In this document: one piece after another, positions 7,871 through 15,500 of the stretch
Layout: each line of letters begins with the position of its first letter
Position numbering within the stretch: the stretch's first letter is position 1
Position numbers and translations under genes: made by a program
Origin: Euryarchaeota archaeon UBA549
Lineage (GTDB): Archaea > Thermoplasmatota > Poseidoniia > Poseidoniales > Poseidoniaceae
Reading direction: 5' to 3'
Length of the DNA: 27,905 bases
Assembly: GCA_002495645.1 (NCBI GenBank)
Contig: DAGF01000118.1
Location: 1-27,905 of the forward strand
Notes under the pieces: generated by a model
Seen by the model: the letters and a program-made list of their open reading frames with translations, nothing else
Told to the model about the DNA's origin: nothing
The model's database searches: none

Positions 7871-10800
7871 CAAGGTATTGTTGGCCGTAGTACTCCCACT
7901 GCTCTTGTGTCCAGCCGACCGGTAGCCCACCCTCTGGTAAAGGCGGGCCTGCTGTTGTTGGTGGAGCAGTTGTTGTGGGAGGCCCACCGGACGCTGGTGG
8001 ACCAGCCTGCAACGGTACTGCGGTTTCCACGGCGGGTACGGCCTTTTCGCTGGTGCTTTCGGAAACGGGTGGACCGTGTGGTGCGACTTCGGTTGTGTCA
8101 TGATCTTCCTCATCATTTCCACGACCTCGGAGGACGAAGAGCAGGCCAGCGATGAACACCAGTGCACCGATACCTCCGCCGATGAGGGTGGTTGTGGACA
8201 TCGTTTCCTCGGCTGGAGGGGCTTCAAACGAGATGTTGAGAACGTCCGTTGTTCGCAAAAATCCGTCAACCGTTCTCGATGCTATGCTCAACTCCCCTTG
8301 GAGTGGACCTGCCATTCTGAGCACTTCACATCGCAATTGGTTTGCCTGGGGTGTGATGTGCCCCGATGAGAAGTCAATGACAACACCGGATGCATTCACG
8401 AGGCGTTTGTCACAGGTGATTTGCCACCCCTCTTCACCCGAAAGGGTTACAACCGTGTTTTCATTCATGGTGGAGGTCGATGTCTGGTTGATTTGAACCA
8501 TAGCTGAGGTCCCGTAGGGGATGGCTCCTGCTTGCATAAGGCCCGACTCAAGTGTGATACTCCGTTGCTGGTTGAGCATCACGAGGGCTTCAACGGTCAT
8601 TGGTTTGGGAAGGTCATTTTCGTCCACGGCGCCGAGGATGTCAAACCGAAGCACGAATCGGGTGTTGAGTGGAGCGTCATCGGGTATGAGCACATCCAAT
8701 CTAAGGTCTAAACTCCCTCCCGCAGGGACGAGTACCGGTACTTCACTGGCAACCGCACGGTCGCCTCCTGCCACGGTAAAGAACGCAAGCAAACCTGGAA
8801 GGGGAGGGGATGATGAAACGGTTGCTTCAACCGAGAGTCTGTTTTCGACGGCATTTCCTGTGTTCAGCAGACTGGCTAGAGCAAACATGCTTCCTCCTGC
8901 CATGGTGGAATTTGATTGATCTTTGAGTTCAATTGATGAAATCCGAATTGAATCAGTGGACACAATAAGTTCGACCCAATTATCATCGGGATGTATGTCA
9001 AGCCCCTGCCCTTCGTGATGAGCTCCTAATGTGATCGTATGCAATTCACCAGCAGATTCGGTCATCGGCAGGAGTATCCACATGCTGATGTCCTTCTCGT
9101 GCTCAAGGTCATACGAAACACTGAGCGGCACCGGTTCTGATAAATTGTCTCCATCTACCGATAACCACCAATCCCATGTGGAGGGTAGGTCTTCTGGGGC
9201 CACATTGACGTTCGTTGCTCCATTTCCGTTGTTGATGATACGAACAATGATTTCGTTCGGTACGCCGGGTGTCAGTTTGGTTGGTGATGAAATCGTGGTC
9301 AACTGGACATCATGCGTCGTCATGACCCTCAAGCCGTCGTAAGGTTCTCCTTCGATTTCCATGAGACTTCGTTTTGATTCGATGACGGGCGTGATGGTGG
9401 GGCCTCGGTCGTCGGCTTGTGCGTTTTCTGGTACGTCGATGACCACCTCAAAAGTCGTGCTTTTTCCTGGATTCAGGACGGCATCGGGCCGGGTGGGTTG
9501 GTGCACCGTCCAGGTGCCTTCATTGGACACATCAGCGCGCATGGTGAAGATGTCTTGACGCGTTGCATTGTTCCATATGGTGTACTTCAGTACAACTTGC
9601 GAACCTGCTTCAACGTATTGTTTGGCGGTTGAATCTGTATTGGTAAGAGCAACACTGGCTTCACTCACCATCGATGCCGATATCGGGATGGTCTTGACGT
9701 CCAAACGGGACGTATCGTTTTGGGCTTGCAGAGTCAAATCAAATTCAACGACGGTGTCTGGCGCTGCACCCGCTGGTACGGTCATGGTGAACAGAGCAGG
9801 GACTGTTTCGTTGGGACGGATCAAAACGGAGGACATCTGTGTCCATGCGAGTCCAACCGCCCATTCATTGGGGATGCTGGACATGTCCATGGACAAGTCA
9901 AACACATCGGTTGCTCCTCCTTCGTTTGACAAGCCCACCTCAAAGGTGCAGGTGTGGGAAGGGGGGCAACTGGGTCGAACGGGTGGGGGAGTGATGACGG
10001 GTATTCTGTCTGCTTTGACAAGAAATTGGACGGGAAGAAGGGTGTAGACATCGGGATATTGGCTGGATGCAATACGTATGGTCATTTGCTGGAAACCGAT
10101 AGAAGCATTTGGGTCGGGCTGTATTCGGATGTTGAACGCAACGGGTGTGCCCGGGAGGACCGTTAATCCCGATAATGGATCCAACGTTGTTCCTGATAAC
10201 CTTGTGAAGTACGCGTTCCATGAAGGCGGAAGACCTTCTAATCGAGGAATAAACAATTCAGAAATGTTGCCTGTGTTGATGATTTCAAGGGAAACGCTGC
10301 CCCATTCTCCGGGGGTGGCACCGTTGTTGGAAATCCCGCGCGCCGATACGTTGTACTCGCTGCTTCTCACTTTTTGGTCATATACGATGACGATGTCATC
10401 AATGAAAAATCCGATATCTGTACCGGATGCATCGGATGTGAATTCAAATTTGAATTGTGATGTGCTATGAAACAGGTCGCTCGCTACGGGAATTAACGGT
10501 GAATTATGCCCTTTATTGTTCACGCTGAATGTTTGCCAGTTGGCTCCGTCCGTAAACACACTGTCAATGGTGCCAGATATAGACCCAATTTCGGACCATA
10601 CGCCAAATGGGTTCTTCCCCAAAATGGTCAATTTATCGTTCGCCGCAGTGCTTCCAGTGTAGAAAAACGAGAGGCCGCTGGTTCGACTCGGGTTGGGGAG
10701 GGCGTCTGAAAGGTCCATCACGGGTGTTGTCATAGAAGCCAAGGCGTTGTTGTTGTAATTTGAGGATTGACCGTTCCCCGCATGGCAACTACGGCCCTGC

Positions 10801-11411
10801 GAGATGGAGGTGTCTGTGGAAATTTGCCACCCGCTTCCAAGGGTCCAGACGGTGGACGAATCGCAATTGAAGTATTCATACCCCACGGTAAAAGGTTGAT
10901 TGCGAACATCGTTTCCAGGATTGTCATCTGATACGGTTGAGGTGCTGGTGATTTGCAGCGTGTGGTTGCCTGCATAACTCGGCACTATATTCACCGTCAC
11001 TGTGTTTTGTGCACCTCCTGCAAGCGATGCCATCTGGACAGTGGAATTACTGATCTCAAAAAACGTGTACTCGTCATGCAAAAGGACCACATTAACATCA
11101 ATGACGCCCGATGGATTGGTTCCGAGGTTTTCAACCGTAATTGAGAGGGTTGCAGAAACATTGACCATGCCATCGATAACGAAAAGCTCCTGAGGTCGGT
11201 TAAATCCGAATATTGGGTGATTGGAGGAGAACATTTTGTACTTTGATTCATCCAGACTGCTGGTGTATTCCACCGTTGCTCCGAGGACTCGTACGTCCAC
11301 TCCGGATGAAGGGTTCCTCATGATTGTGGGCTCTTCCAGCGCAGATGGGACTGTTGAGCCGAGTGTGCCCAACATGAACACCAACACGAGAGCAATGGCG
11401 GCGATTCGCAT
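7857..11411 (-). CDS. Giant surface-anchored protein with Ig-like/NEW3-type repeats and a C-terminal membrane anchor
   Basis: About 1184 residues. The N-terminus is a signal peptide (MRIAAIALVLVFMLGTLGST). It is followed by an N-terminal beta domain, then a MAM/jelly-roll-like domain (about residues 180-350) with a cysteine pair and SGTDIGFFIDDIVIVYD near its end. Several NEW3/CARDB-like Ig modules follow, recognisable by repeated NxGN motifs such as LEIINTGNISELF and VRIINNGNGATNV. One transmembrane helix (GGGIGALVFIAGLLFVL) sits about 100 residues before the end, then RGRG. The presumed cytoplasmic tail is Pro/Thr-rich and closes with GWTQEQWEYYGQQYLDGTL. A cell-surface structural or adhesive role is inferred; no catalytic motif is seen. 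The start is ATG 11411 (GAGGAAG just before it). An upstream in-frame TTG at 11429 would add a better basic n-region (MPRLRK). The next upstream gene ends 11-29 bases before. Confidence 0.87.
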   Translation of the reverse strand: MRIAAIALVLVFMLGTLGSTVPSALEEPTIMRNPSSGVDVRVLGATVEYTSSLDESKYKMFSSNHPIFGFNRPQELFVIDGMVNVSATLSITVENLGTNPSGVIDVNVVLLHDEYTFFEISNSTVQMASLAGGAQNTVTVNIVPSYAGNHTLQITSTSTVSDDNPGNDVRNQPFTVGYEYFNCDSSTVWTLGSGWQISTDTSISQGRSCHAGNGQSSNYNNNALASMTTPVMDLSDALPNPSRTSGLSFFYTGSTAANDKLTILGKNPFGVWSEIGSISGTIDSVFTDGANWQTFSVNNKGHNSPLIPVASDLFHSTSQFKFEFTSDASGTDIGFFIDDIVIVYDQKVRSSEYNVSARGISNNGATPGEWGSVSLEIINTGNISELFIPRLEGLPPSWNAYFTRLSGTTLDPLSGLTVLPGTPVAFNIRIQPDPNASIGFQQMTIRIASSQYPDVYTLLPVQFLVKADRIPVITPPPVRPSCPPSHTCTFEVGLSNEGGATDVFDLSMDMSSIPNEWAVGLAWTQMSSVLIRPNETVPALFTMTVPAGAAPDTVVEFDLTLQAQNDTSRLDVKTIPISASMVSEASVALTNTDSTAKQYVEAGSQVVLKYTIWNNATRQDIFTMRADVSNEGTWTVHQPTRPDAVLNPGKSTTFEVVIDVPENAQADDRGPTITPVIESKRSLMEIEGEPYDGLRVMTTHDVQLTTISSPTKLTPGVPNEIIVRIINNGNGATNVNVAPEDLPSTWDWWLSVDGDNLSEPVPLSVSYDLEHEKDISMWILLPMTESAGELHTITLGAHHEGQGLDIHPDDNWVELIVSTDSIRISSIELKDQSNSTMAGGSMFALASLLNTGNAVENRLSVEATVSSSPPLPGLLAFFTVAGGDRAVASEVPVLVPAGGSLDLRLDVLIPDDAPLNTRFVLRFDILGAVDENDLPKPMTVEALVMLNQQRSITLESGLMQAGAIPYGTSAMVQINQTSTSTMNENTVVTLSGEEGWQITCDKRLVNASGVVIDFSSGHITPQANQLRCEVLRMAGPLQGELSIASRTVDGFLRTTDVLNISFEAPPAEETMSTTTLIGGGIGALVFIAGLLFVLRGRGNDEEDHDTTEVAPHGPPVSESTSEKAVPAVETAVPLQAGPPASGGPPTTTAPPTTAGPPLPEGGLPVGWTQEQWEYYGQQYLDGTL

Positions 11412-11440
11412 CTTCCTCAACCGAGGCAAGTACCGTCTAT

Positions 11441-12322
11441 CTATTTAGGAGCGATGTCGGTTTCCGATGGTGTTTCTCCGCTTCCTATGGATGCCTCAAC
11501 CTCGTTTTTTGCGAGTTCAAGTTTAGCCTCGTCCCGCTTTTCTTTCGCTCGAGCAGCAAAGTACACCGTGAACGATGGAATGAGGACCATCGAAAAGCAG
11601 CCCACAACCGCTGCGAGCGCCCAAAGGAATTCCGTTGCGGCATCAACTGAAAAGACGGCGATGCTGGCAAATTCTTCGTTGACTGTTTCGGCAGATATGC
11701 TTGGCTCCGTCGTTCTGTTTCCGCTCTCAATGATTTCAATTCGCAGAATGGACGGTGTGTGCGTGTATGCGATGGCGGCTCGTGCTTTCTCCTCGGCTTC
11801 AACGACATCACTTGCAAAGACCGAGCCGTTTGAGCGGCGAGCGGGGTCGACCGATGTGAGTGCATGGAATTCAATCGTACCCCCTTCCTCACTTGTGCGC
11901 TCATGGACGGTGGCGTGTTCGCAAAGGTCTGCGCAAGAGAATTCTTCCTCCAGCGGATTTTCAAGCGTGTAGGTTGTACCCAGGAGTTCATGGCTGTAGA
12001 GCTTGGCAACGTTGGTTACTTTCAAGACCGCACCGCTTGAGAGTTCGGTGGCTGTAATGTTCACCCACGTGAGGTTTGCATCGTTGGCGATGACCTGCCA
12101 CGCCCATGTCGTTGTGTTCTCTTCTGCGTCGTAGGTTCGCTCAACGTCTTCATCTGCGGACGAGGCTGTGTATTCGTTGACGGTCGCATCGGTTTTGTAG
12201 ATGTAGACCGAAGGAGAAACGGTTGCTCCGTAAACAGCGTACGAGAGCATGAAAATAAGGGTCAATGACAACCCGATGAGGGTTCGCAGAAGGTTGGGGT
12301 TTTGGGCCAACGCCTTCTTCAT
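11441..12322 (-). CDS. Two-pass membrane protein with large outer domain
   Basis: No family is recognised. The protein is 293 residues. An N-terminal hydrophobic helix (TLIGLSLTLIFMLSYAVYG, about residues 13-31) is followed by a ~200-residue acidic outer domain with a close cysteine pair (SCADLC) and many NxT/S sites. A second helix (LWALAAVVGCFSMVLIPSF, near residue 235) leads into a charged helical tail (ARAKEKRDEAKLELAKNE) ending in an acidic segment. Basic residues after the second helix place the tail inside. ATG 12322 is preferred; TTG 12349 is an alternative nine codons upstream. It is the first gene of the run leading into the giant surface protein, with a gap of less than 30 bases, so the two probably act at the cell envelope together. 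Confidence 0.78.
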   Translation of the reverse strand: MKKALAQNPNLLRTLIGLSLTLIFMLSYAVYGATVSPSVYIYKTDATVNEYTASSADEDVERTYDAEENTTTWAWQVIANDANLTWVNITATELSSGAVLKVTNVAKLYSHELLGTTYTLENPLEEEFSCADLCEHATVHERTSEEGGTIEFHALTSVDPARRSNGSVFASDVVEAEEKARAAIAYTHTPSILRIEIIESGNRTTEPSISAETVNEEFASIAVFSVDAATEFLWALAAVVGCFSMVLIPSFTVYFAARAKEKRDEAKLELAKNEVEASIGSGETPSETDIAPK

Positions 12323-12396
12323 CGGCCCAACCAGCCGAGCGCTCTTCAAGAAGGCTTGTATTGATGGAGTTGGACGGCGATTGTGGGCATGACCTG

Positions 12397-12428
12397 AACG
12401 GGTGCTTGACCCGTTGTTTTGATATAGG
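12397..12428 (+). promoter_or_regulatory. Ribosomal operon promoter with a perfect inverted repeat upstream of the TATA box
   Basis: A 7-base perfect inverted repeat, AACGGGT (12397-12403) and ACCCGTT (12409-12415) with a 5-base spacer, sits immediately upstream of TTTTGATATAGG (12417-12428). The TATA centre is about 40 bases before the eS19 ATG. That predicts a leader of roughly 14 bases containing the GGTGCATCACG ribosome site. The repeat lies where TFB or an operator-binding protein would contact DNA. On the opposite strand CCTATATC could also drive the divergent membrane-protein gene. Confidence 0.5.
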
Positions 12429-12462
12429 GGCGGACGGTCGCCATGTTGCTTGGTGCATCACG

Positions 12463-12954
12463 ATGACGACCGTCTATGACATCCCTGCTGACATTTTCAA
12501 CCCTGCACTTGCTGCAGCAATGGAAGACCAGAAGGCTGTTTCCATGCCAGATTGGGGGCAATACGTGAAGACGGCCGTTGACCGGGAGCGCCCCCCAACC
12601 CAAGAAAACTGGTGGTACTTGCGAACGGCTGCTATTCTTCGCAAGGTCGCCCGCAACGGCCCTATCGGTGTCACCCAACTCGCTCAAGCCTTCGGTGGCA
12701 AGAAAAACAACGGTGCAAGCCCCAACACCCCAGGTGTGGCTTCCAGGCACATTATCCGAACGGCTCTCCAACAACTTGAAGACGCTGGCTTGGTGGAAAA
12801 AGTCCCTACCAAAGAAGTCGAAACTGAAGACGGGAAAGTGCAACTTTACGCAGGCCGCCGCATCACCGCTGCTGGCCAGAAGTTGGTGGATAACATCGCT
12901 CACTCGGTTCGTGAAGAAACCGAAGCCCAGTACCCCGGTCTGGACAAGTATTGA
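12463..12954 (+). CDS. rps19e: Small-subunit ribosomal protein eS19
   Basis: A 163-residue archaeal/eukaryotic ribosomal protein needed for maturation of the small-subunit head. The family signature is clear: TVYDIPADIFNPALA at the start, a WWYLRTAAILRKVA helix, the GPIGVTQLAQAFGGKKNNG loop, and ALQQLEDAGLVEK winged-helix residues. The start is ATG 12463 with GGTG upstream; an in-frame ATG about 100 bases earlier would add unconserved residues and run over the TATA box. It is first in an operon with PDCD5, eL39 and eL31, an order widely kept in archaea. It has no bacterial counterpart, so it is a strong marker of domain. Confidence 0.97.
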   Translation: MTTVYDIPADIFNPALAAAMEDQKAVSMPDWGQYVKTAVDRERPPTQENWWYLRTAAILRKVARNGPIGVTQLAQAFGGKKNNGASPNTPGVASRHIIRTALQQLEDAGLVEKVPTKEVETEDGKVQLYAGRRITAAGQKLVDNIAHSVREETEAQYPGLDKY

Positions 12955-12980
12955 ATCCGGGAAGTGCGAGTGTGTCTACG

Positions 12981-13340
12981 ATGACGGCCAACCATGATGA
13001 TGAGTTGGCTGCTCTCCGAGCGCAACGACTCAAGCAACTCCAAACGCAGTTGCAGCAACAAGCCTCCCAACAACTTGAAGCTGAAGAACAAGCCCAACAG
13101 CAAGCGGCTGAATCAGCGAACATTGATGCCATTCTTCGCCGTCACCTATCCTCTGATGCACGAGCTCGTCTAACTCGAATCGGCTTGGTTGACCCGAAGC
13201 GCGCTAACGCCATCAAAGCCGACCTTGCAGCGATGTTTGAACAAGGTTCAATCAACACCCCCATGAGCGACACTGCTCTCAAGCAGGTCCTCGCCCAACT
13301 GTCCAAGAGCCGCAGTAATGCGTCCGTTAGGAGAATCTGA
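12981..13340 (+). CDS. PDCD5-family DNA-binding protein
   Basis: A 119-residue homologue of human PDCD5/TFAR19, a small helical protein found in archaea and eukaryotes with reported nucleic-acid and chaperonin-related binding; its archaeal role is unsettled. The N-terminal long helix is Gln/Glu-rich (LRAQRLKQLQTQLQQQASQQ), followed by the conserved core AILRRHLSSDARARLTRIGLV and VDPKRANAIKADL. ATG 12981 is chosen over the TTG at 12951 that overlaps the eS19 stop; GTG 12972 is also possible. Position between eS19 and eL39 is the usual archaeal context. Confidence 0.93.
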   Translation: MTANHDDELAALRAQRLKQLQTQLQQQASQQLEAEEQAQQQAAESANIDAILRRHLSSDARARLTRIGLVDPKRANAIKADLAAMFEQGSINTPMSDTALKQVLAQLSKSRSNASVRRI

Positions 13341-13353
13341 GAAGGTGCTCGAA

Positions 13354-13509
13354 ATGTCAAAAAATAAGCCAGCAGCAAAGAAAATTCGCCTCTTGAAGGC
13401 AGGAAAGCAGAACCGGCGCGTCCCTGTTTGGGTCATGCTCAAGACCGACCGAAACACGGTGTCTCACCCCAAGCGACACCAATGGCGACGCAGCAAGTTG
13501 CAGCGATGA
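13354..13509 (+). CDS. rpl39e: Large-subunit ribosomal protein eL39
   Basis: A 51-residue, very basic protein that lines the exit tunnel of archaeal and eukaryotic ribosomes. It shows the family features KKIRLLKAGKQNRRVPVWV and the terminal HPKRHQWRRSKL. ATG 13354 follows AAGGTGCTCGAA, a good ribosome site; starting earlier (13318) would add residues with no family match. It lies 13 bases after the PDCD5 stop and 9 bases before eL31, in one operon. Confidence 0.96.
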   Translation: MSKNKPAAKKIRLLKAGKQNRRVPVWVMLKTDRNTVSHPKRHQWRRSKLQR

Positions 13510-13518
13510 GGTGAGAAT

Positions 13519-13794
13519 ATGGCGCGTCCAAATGAATCTGAACTCATTGTCCCCTTGCGAAATGCATGGAACATCACACGCTTCAAGCGCGCTCCTCGTG
13601 CTATGCAAATTATCCGAGAGCAAGTTATTCGCCACTTGAAGGTCCGTGAAGACGAAGAACTCTACATTGACCCAGAGGTCAATGAACACATCTGGAAACG
13701 AGGCATAGAAAACCCACCACGAAAGGTGCGTCTTCTTGTCATCCGACACGATGAGCCCGACTTCCCCGTTGAAGTCAAACTGATGAAGGAGTGA
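13519..13794 (+). CDS. rpl31e: Large-subunit ribosomal protein eL31
   Basis: A 91-residue archaeal/eukaryotic ribosomal protein of the exit-tunnel rim. Conserved parts are the strand VPLRNAW, the KRAPRAMQIIREQVIRHLKV helix and the WKRGIENPPRKVRL loop. The ATG is preceded by GAGGTGAGAAT. Its stop (GTGA) overlaps an alternative GTG start of eS17, so the two are tightly packed. Confidence 0.97.
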   Translation: MARPNESELIVPLRNAWNITRFKRAPRAMQIIREQVIRHLKVREDEELYIDPEVNEHIWKRGIENPPRKVRLLVIRHDEPDFPVEVKLMKE

Positions 13795-13799
13795 AGTGC

Positions 13800-13991
13800 A
13801 TGGGAAATATTCGTCCAAGTTTTATCAAAATCCGAGCCATTCGACTGTGCGAAGAACACGGTGAGAAGTTCACCGATGATTTCGACCACAACAAGCACAT
13901 GGTCGCTCAATTGACCGATGTTGATTCCAAGAAACTGCGCAACTGGATCGCAGGCTACGTCACCCGCTACCGACAACGCCGCACCGATTGA
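13800..13991 (+). CDS. rps17e: Small-subunit ribosomal protein eS17
   Basis: A 63-residue archaeal form of eS17, the short version made only of the conserved helical domain. Landmarks are MGNIRPSFIKIRAIRL, the KFTDDFDHNKHMVAQLTDV segment and the KLRNWIAGYVTRYRQRR end, matching the family pattern for RNA-binding helices. ATG 13800 has GGAGTGA at good spacing; GTG 13791, overlapping the eL31 stop, would add three residues. In many archaea the gene after eL31 encodes aIF6; here eS17 takes that place. Confidence 0.92.
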   Translation: MGNIRPSFIKIRAIRLCEEHGEKFTDDFDHNKHMVAQLTDVDSKKLRNWIAGYVTRYRQRRTD

Positions 13992-14001
13992 TGGTGTTCG
14001 T

Positions 14002-14220
14002 GTGCCTGTTTGGGTTGACTGGGACAGGCAACCTGTCAGTGTTCATGGCGATGACCGTGACGAACTTGAGGCATTGATTTTACATCTCAAGTTCCAGCAC
14101 AATTTGCGAAAGCGCTCTTTGGTCATGGAGGACAGAGAAAACGGGGGTTTCCTTTTTTTTCTGTATCAATCATGCGATCCGCGCTGGATTGCTGCGTTTT
14201 TGAGCGAGAAGGGTGGTTAA
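14002..14220 (+). CDS. Small unknown protein between eS17 and TrmJ
   Basis: No family is recognised. A frame of about 72 codons fills the 232 bases between eS17 and trmJ. It has no in-frame ATG at its beginning, so GTG 14002 (with GGTG upstream) is the best start. It encodes PVWVDWDRQPVSVHGDDRDE, a helical LEALILHLKFQHNLRKR, and a C-terminal NGGFLFFLYQSCDPRWIAAF. The composition looks like a folded alpha/beta protein, and the spacing on both sides fits the operon. The ATG at 13991 right after eS17 is out of this frame. A run of eight T bases near 14153 lies inside it, so a sequencing slip could affect the frame. Confidence 0.6.
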   Translation: MPVWVDWDRQPVSVHGDDRDELEALILHLKFQHNLRKRSLVMEDRENGGFLFFLYQSCDPRWIAAFLSEKGG

Positions 14221-14223
14221 ACC

Positions 14224-15048
14224 ATGGGTGAACGCCAGGACATCCCACTACCGTCGGGCCCGTTTGCACTCACTGTCGTTCTGGTCGGTGTCACGCATCC
14301 GGGAAACCTCGGAGCAATATGCCGAAGCATGCTGAATTATGGGTTTGATGACCTGCGTTTGGTTAAGCCTCGCTGCTCACCCACCGATGGTGAGACACGA
14401 GCACGAGCGAAGCATGCTGCTCGACTTTTAGACGAACTCAGCGTTCATGACACCATTCGGGACGCCACGTCGGATTGCTCGGCTGTCGTTGGCACATCAG
14501 GGAAGCGTGAGATTGGTGAAAAGACGCTGTTCCGTCATTTTCTGTTTCCTTGGGACATGGTAGAACGGTTGTCCGAAACTGGTGGACGAGTTGCTCTTGT
14601 TTTCGGCGAGGAGGGCAAAGGTCTCTCGACCTCAGAACTTGAGCAATGTGATTTCTTCGTCACCCTCCCGACATGGGAAGGATACCCAATTGCAAACCTC
14701 AGCCACGCCGTGAATGCTCTTCTGTACGAGATTCACCGTTCTCGAGTCCTTGAGCGACAAGGCATGGATCCTGGCCTTCCCGAGGTTGTGCCTCTCCAGC
14801 CTGGATTGGACCCGAAAGTGCGTGAAATGTTGATCAAAGCCATTGAGCAATTTTCTGCTGCGACCGGGTCTTCGGAAGCCCGTCGCTCTTCCGTTGAGCA
14901 AACCCTCAAGCGAACTTTGTTGAAAGGGTCTCCTAGCACCGAAGAATCAACCCGATTAATCGGAGCATTCGTTGAAGCAACCACTGCTTTGGAATTTGCT
15001 GCTGATGACGAGATATGGCGGAAGGAACACCGCCGTAAATTACGATAG
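14224..15048 (+). CDS. trmJ: TrmJ/SpoU-family tRNA 2'-O-methyltransferase
   Basis: A 274-residue SPOUT methyltransferase, probably methylating the 2'-OH of residue 32 in tRNAs using S-adenosylmethionine, as archaeal and bacterial TrmJ do. The three knot motifs are visible: HPGNLGAICRSMLNYGFDDL (about residue 26), VALVFGEEGKGLS (about 123) and YPIANLSHAVNALLYE (about 155). The C-terminal ~100 residues form the extra helical domain typical of TrmJ. ATG 14224 follows GGTGGTTAAACC. It sits at the end of the ribosomal operon, 3 bases after the small unknown, linking translation components and tRNA modification. Its last 9 bases overlap the convergent queD. Confidence 0.88.
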   Translation: MGERQDIPLPSGPFALTVVLVGVTHPGNLGAICRSMLNYGFDDLRLVKPRCSPTDGETRARAKHAARLLDELSVHDTIRDATSDCSAVVGTSGKREIGEKTLFRHFLFPWDMVERLSETGGRVALVFGEEGKGLSTSELEQCDFFVTLPTWEGYPIANLSHAVNALLYEIHRSRVLERQGMDPGLPEVVPLQPGLDPKVREMLIKAIEQFSAATGSSEARRSSVEQTLKRTLLKGSPSTEESTRLIGAFVEATTALEFAADDEIWRKEHRRKLR

Positions 15049-15498
15049 AACTGGTCGCCAAGTTGCGATGGATTTGGGCGTCTCCCTGCAGTGCATGGCG
15101 ACCAAACGAAGACGGTTGCCATACGCTGATGTGATGTGTGGAGCGACAGCATCAAACGCCCACTTTGCAAGGTTTTCTGCCGTAGGGATAAATGGAACAA
15201 CCACCGTTCGATGGTCATCCCCCATTTGTTCACATGCAGCGAGCGCCATTGTATCGCCTTCGTACACGACAAAAGCATGGTCAATTACATCGTGAACATG
15301 CTCCATGAGGATGGTACTCACATCAGAGAAATCCATGAGCATGCCTTCTTCTGAGACTCCCGATACATCCACCACATCGCCCTCAATTTCCGCTTCGAAT
15401 CGATAGCGATGCCCATGGAGGTGTTTGCATTTGGATTTGTGGTTGGGCACCCTGTGCCCTGTGTCCGTCTCTACATATCTTCGAATGGTTGTCGTCAT
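15040..15498 (-). CDS. queD: QueD, 6-carboxytetrahydropterin synthase (PTPS family)
   Basis: Converts dihydroneopterin triphosphate from FolE into 6-carboxy-5,6,7,8-tetrahydropterin, the second step to preQ0. It is 152 residues. The zinc ligands appear as His15 (TGHRV) and His28/His30 (HLHGH), with the catalytic cysteine at Cys24 (KSKCKHLHGH). A conserved Asp-His (VIDHAFV, near residue 72) and a glutamate near the end (CRETPKS) complete the family pattern. It starts 2 bases after the queC::msrB stop and has no ribosome site of its own, so coupling is likely. PTPS enzymes of biopterin synthesis look similar, but the folE-queE-queC context makes QueD the right call. Confidence 0.94.
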   Translation of the reverse strand: MTTTIRRYVETDTGHRVPNHKSKCKHLHGHRYRFEAEIEGDVVDVSGVSEEGMLMDFSDVSTILMEHVHDVIDHAFVVYEGDTMALAACEQMGDDHRTVVVPFIPTAENLAKWAFDAVAPHITSAYGNRLRLVAMHCRETPKSIATWRPVLS

Positions 15499-15500
15499 AT

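Noticed and set aside
7871..8269. The upstream part of a 188-codon minus frame overlapping the surface-protein tail
   Set aside because: Pro/Gln-rich product is an out-of-frame reading of the Pro/Thr-rich tail; only its last ~55 codons, beyond the tail, were kept as a possible small gene.
13991..14001. ATG touching the eS17 stop as the start of the next gene
   Set aside because: It is in a different frame from the 72-codon coding frame; GTG 14002 fits instead.
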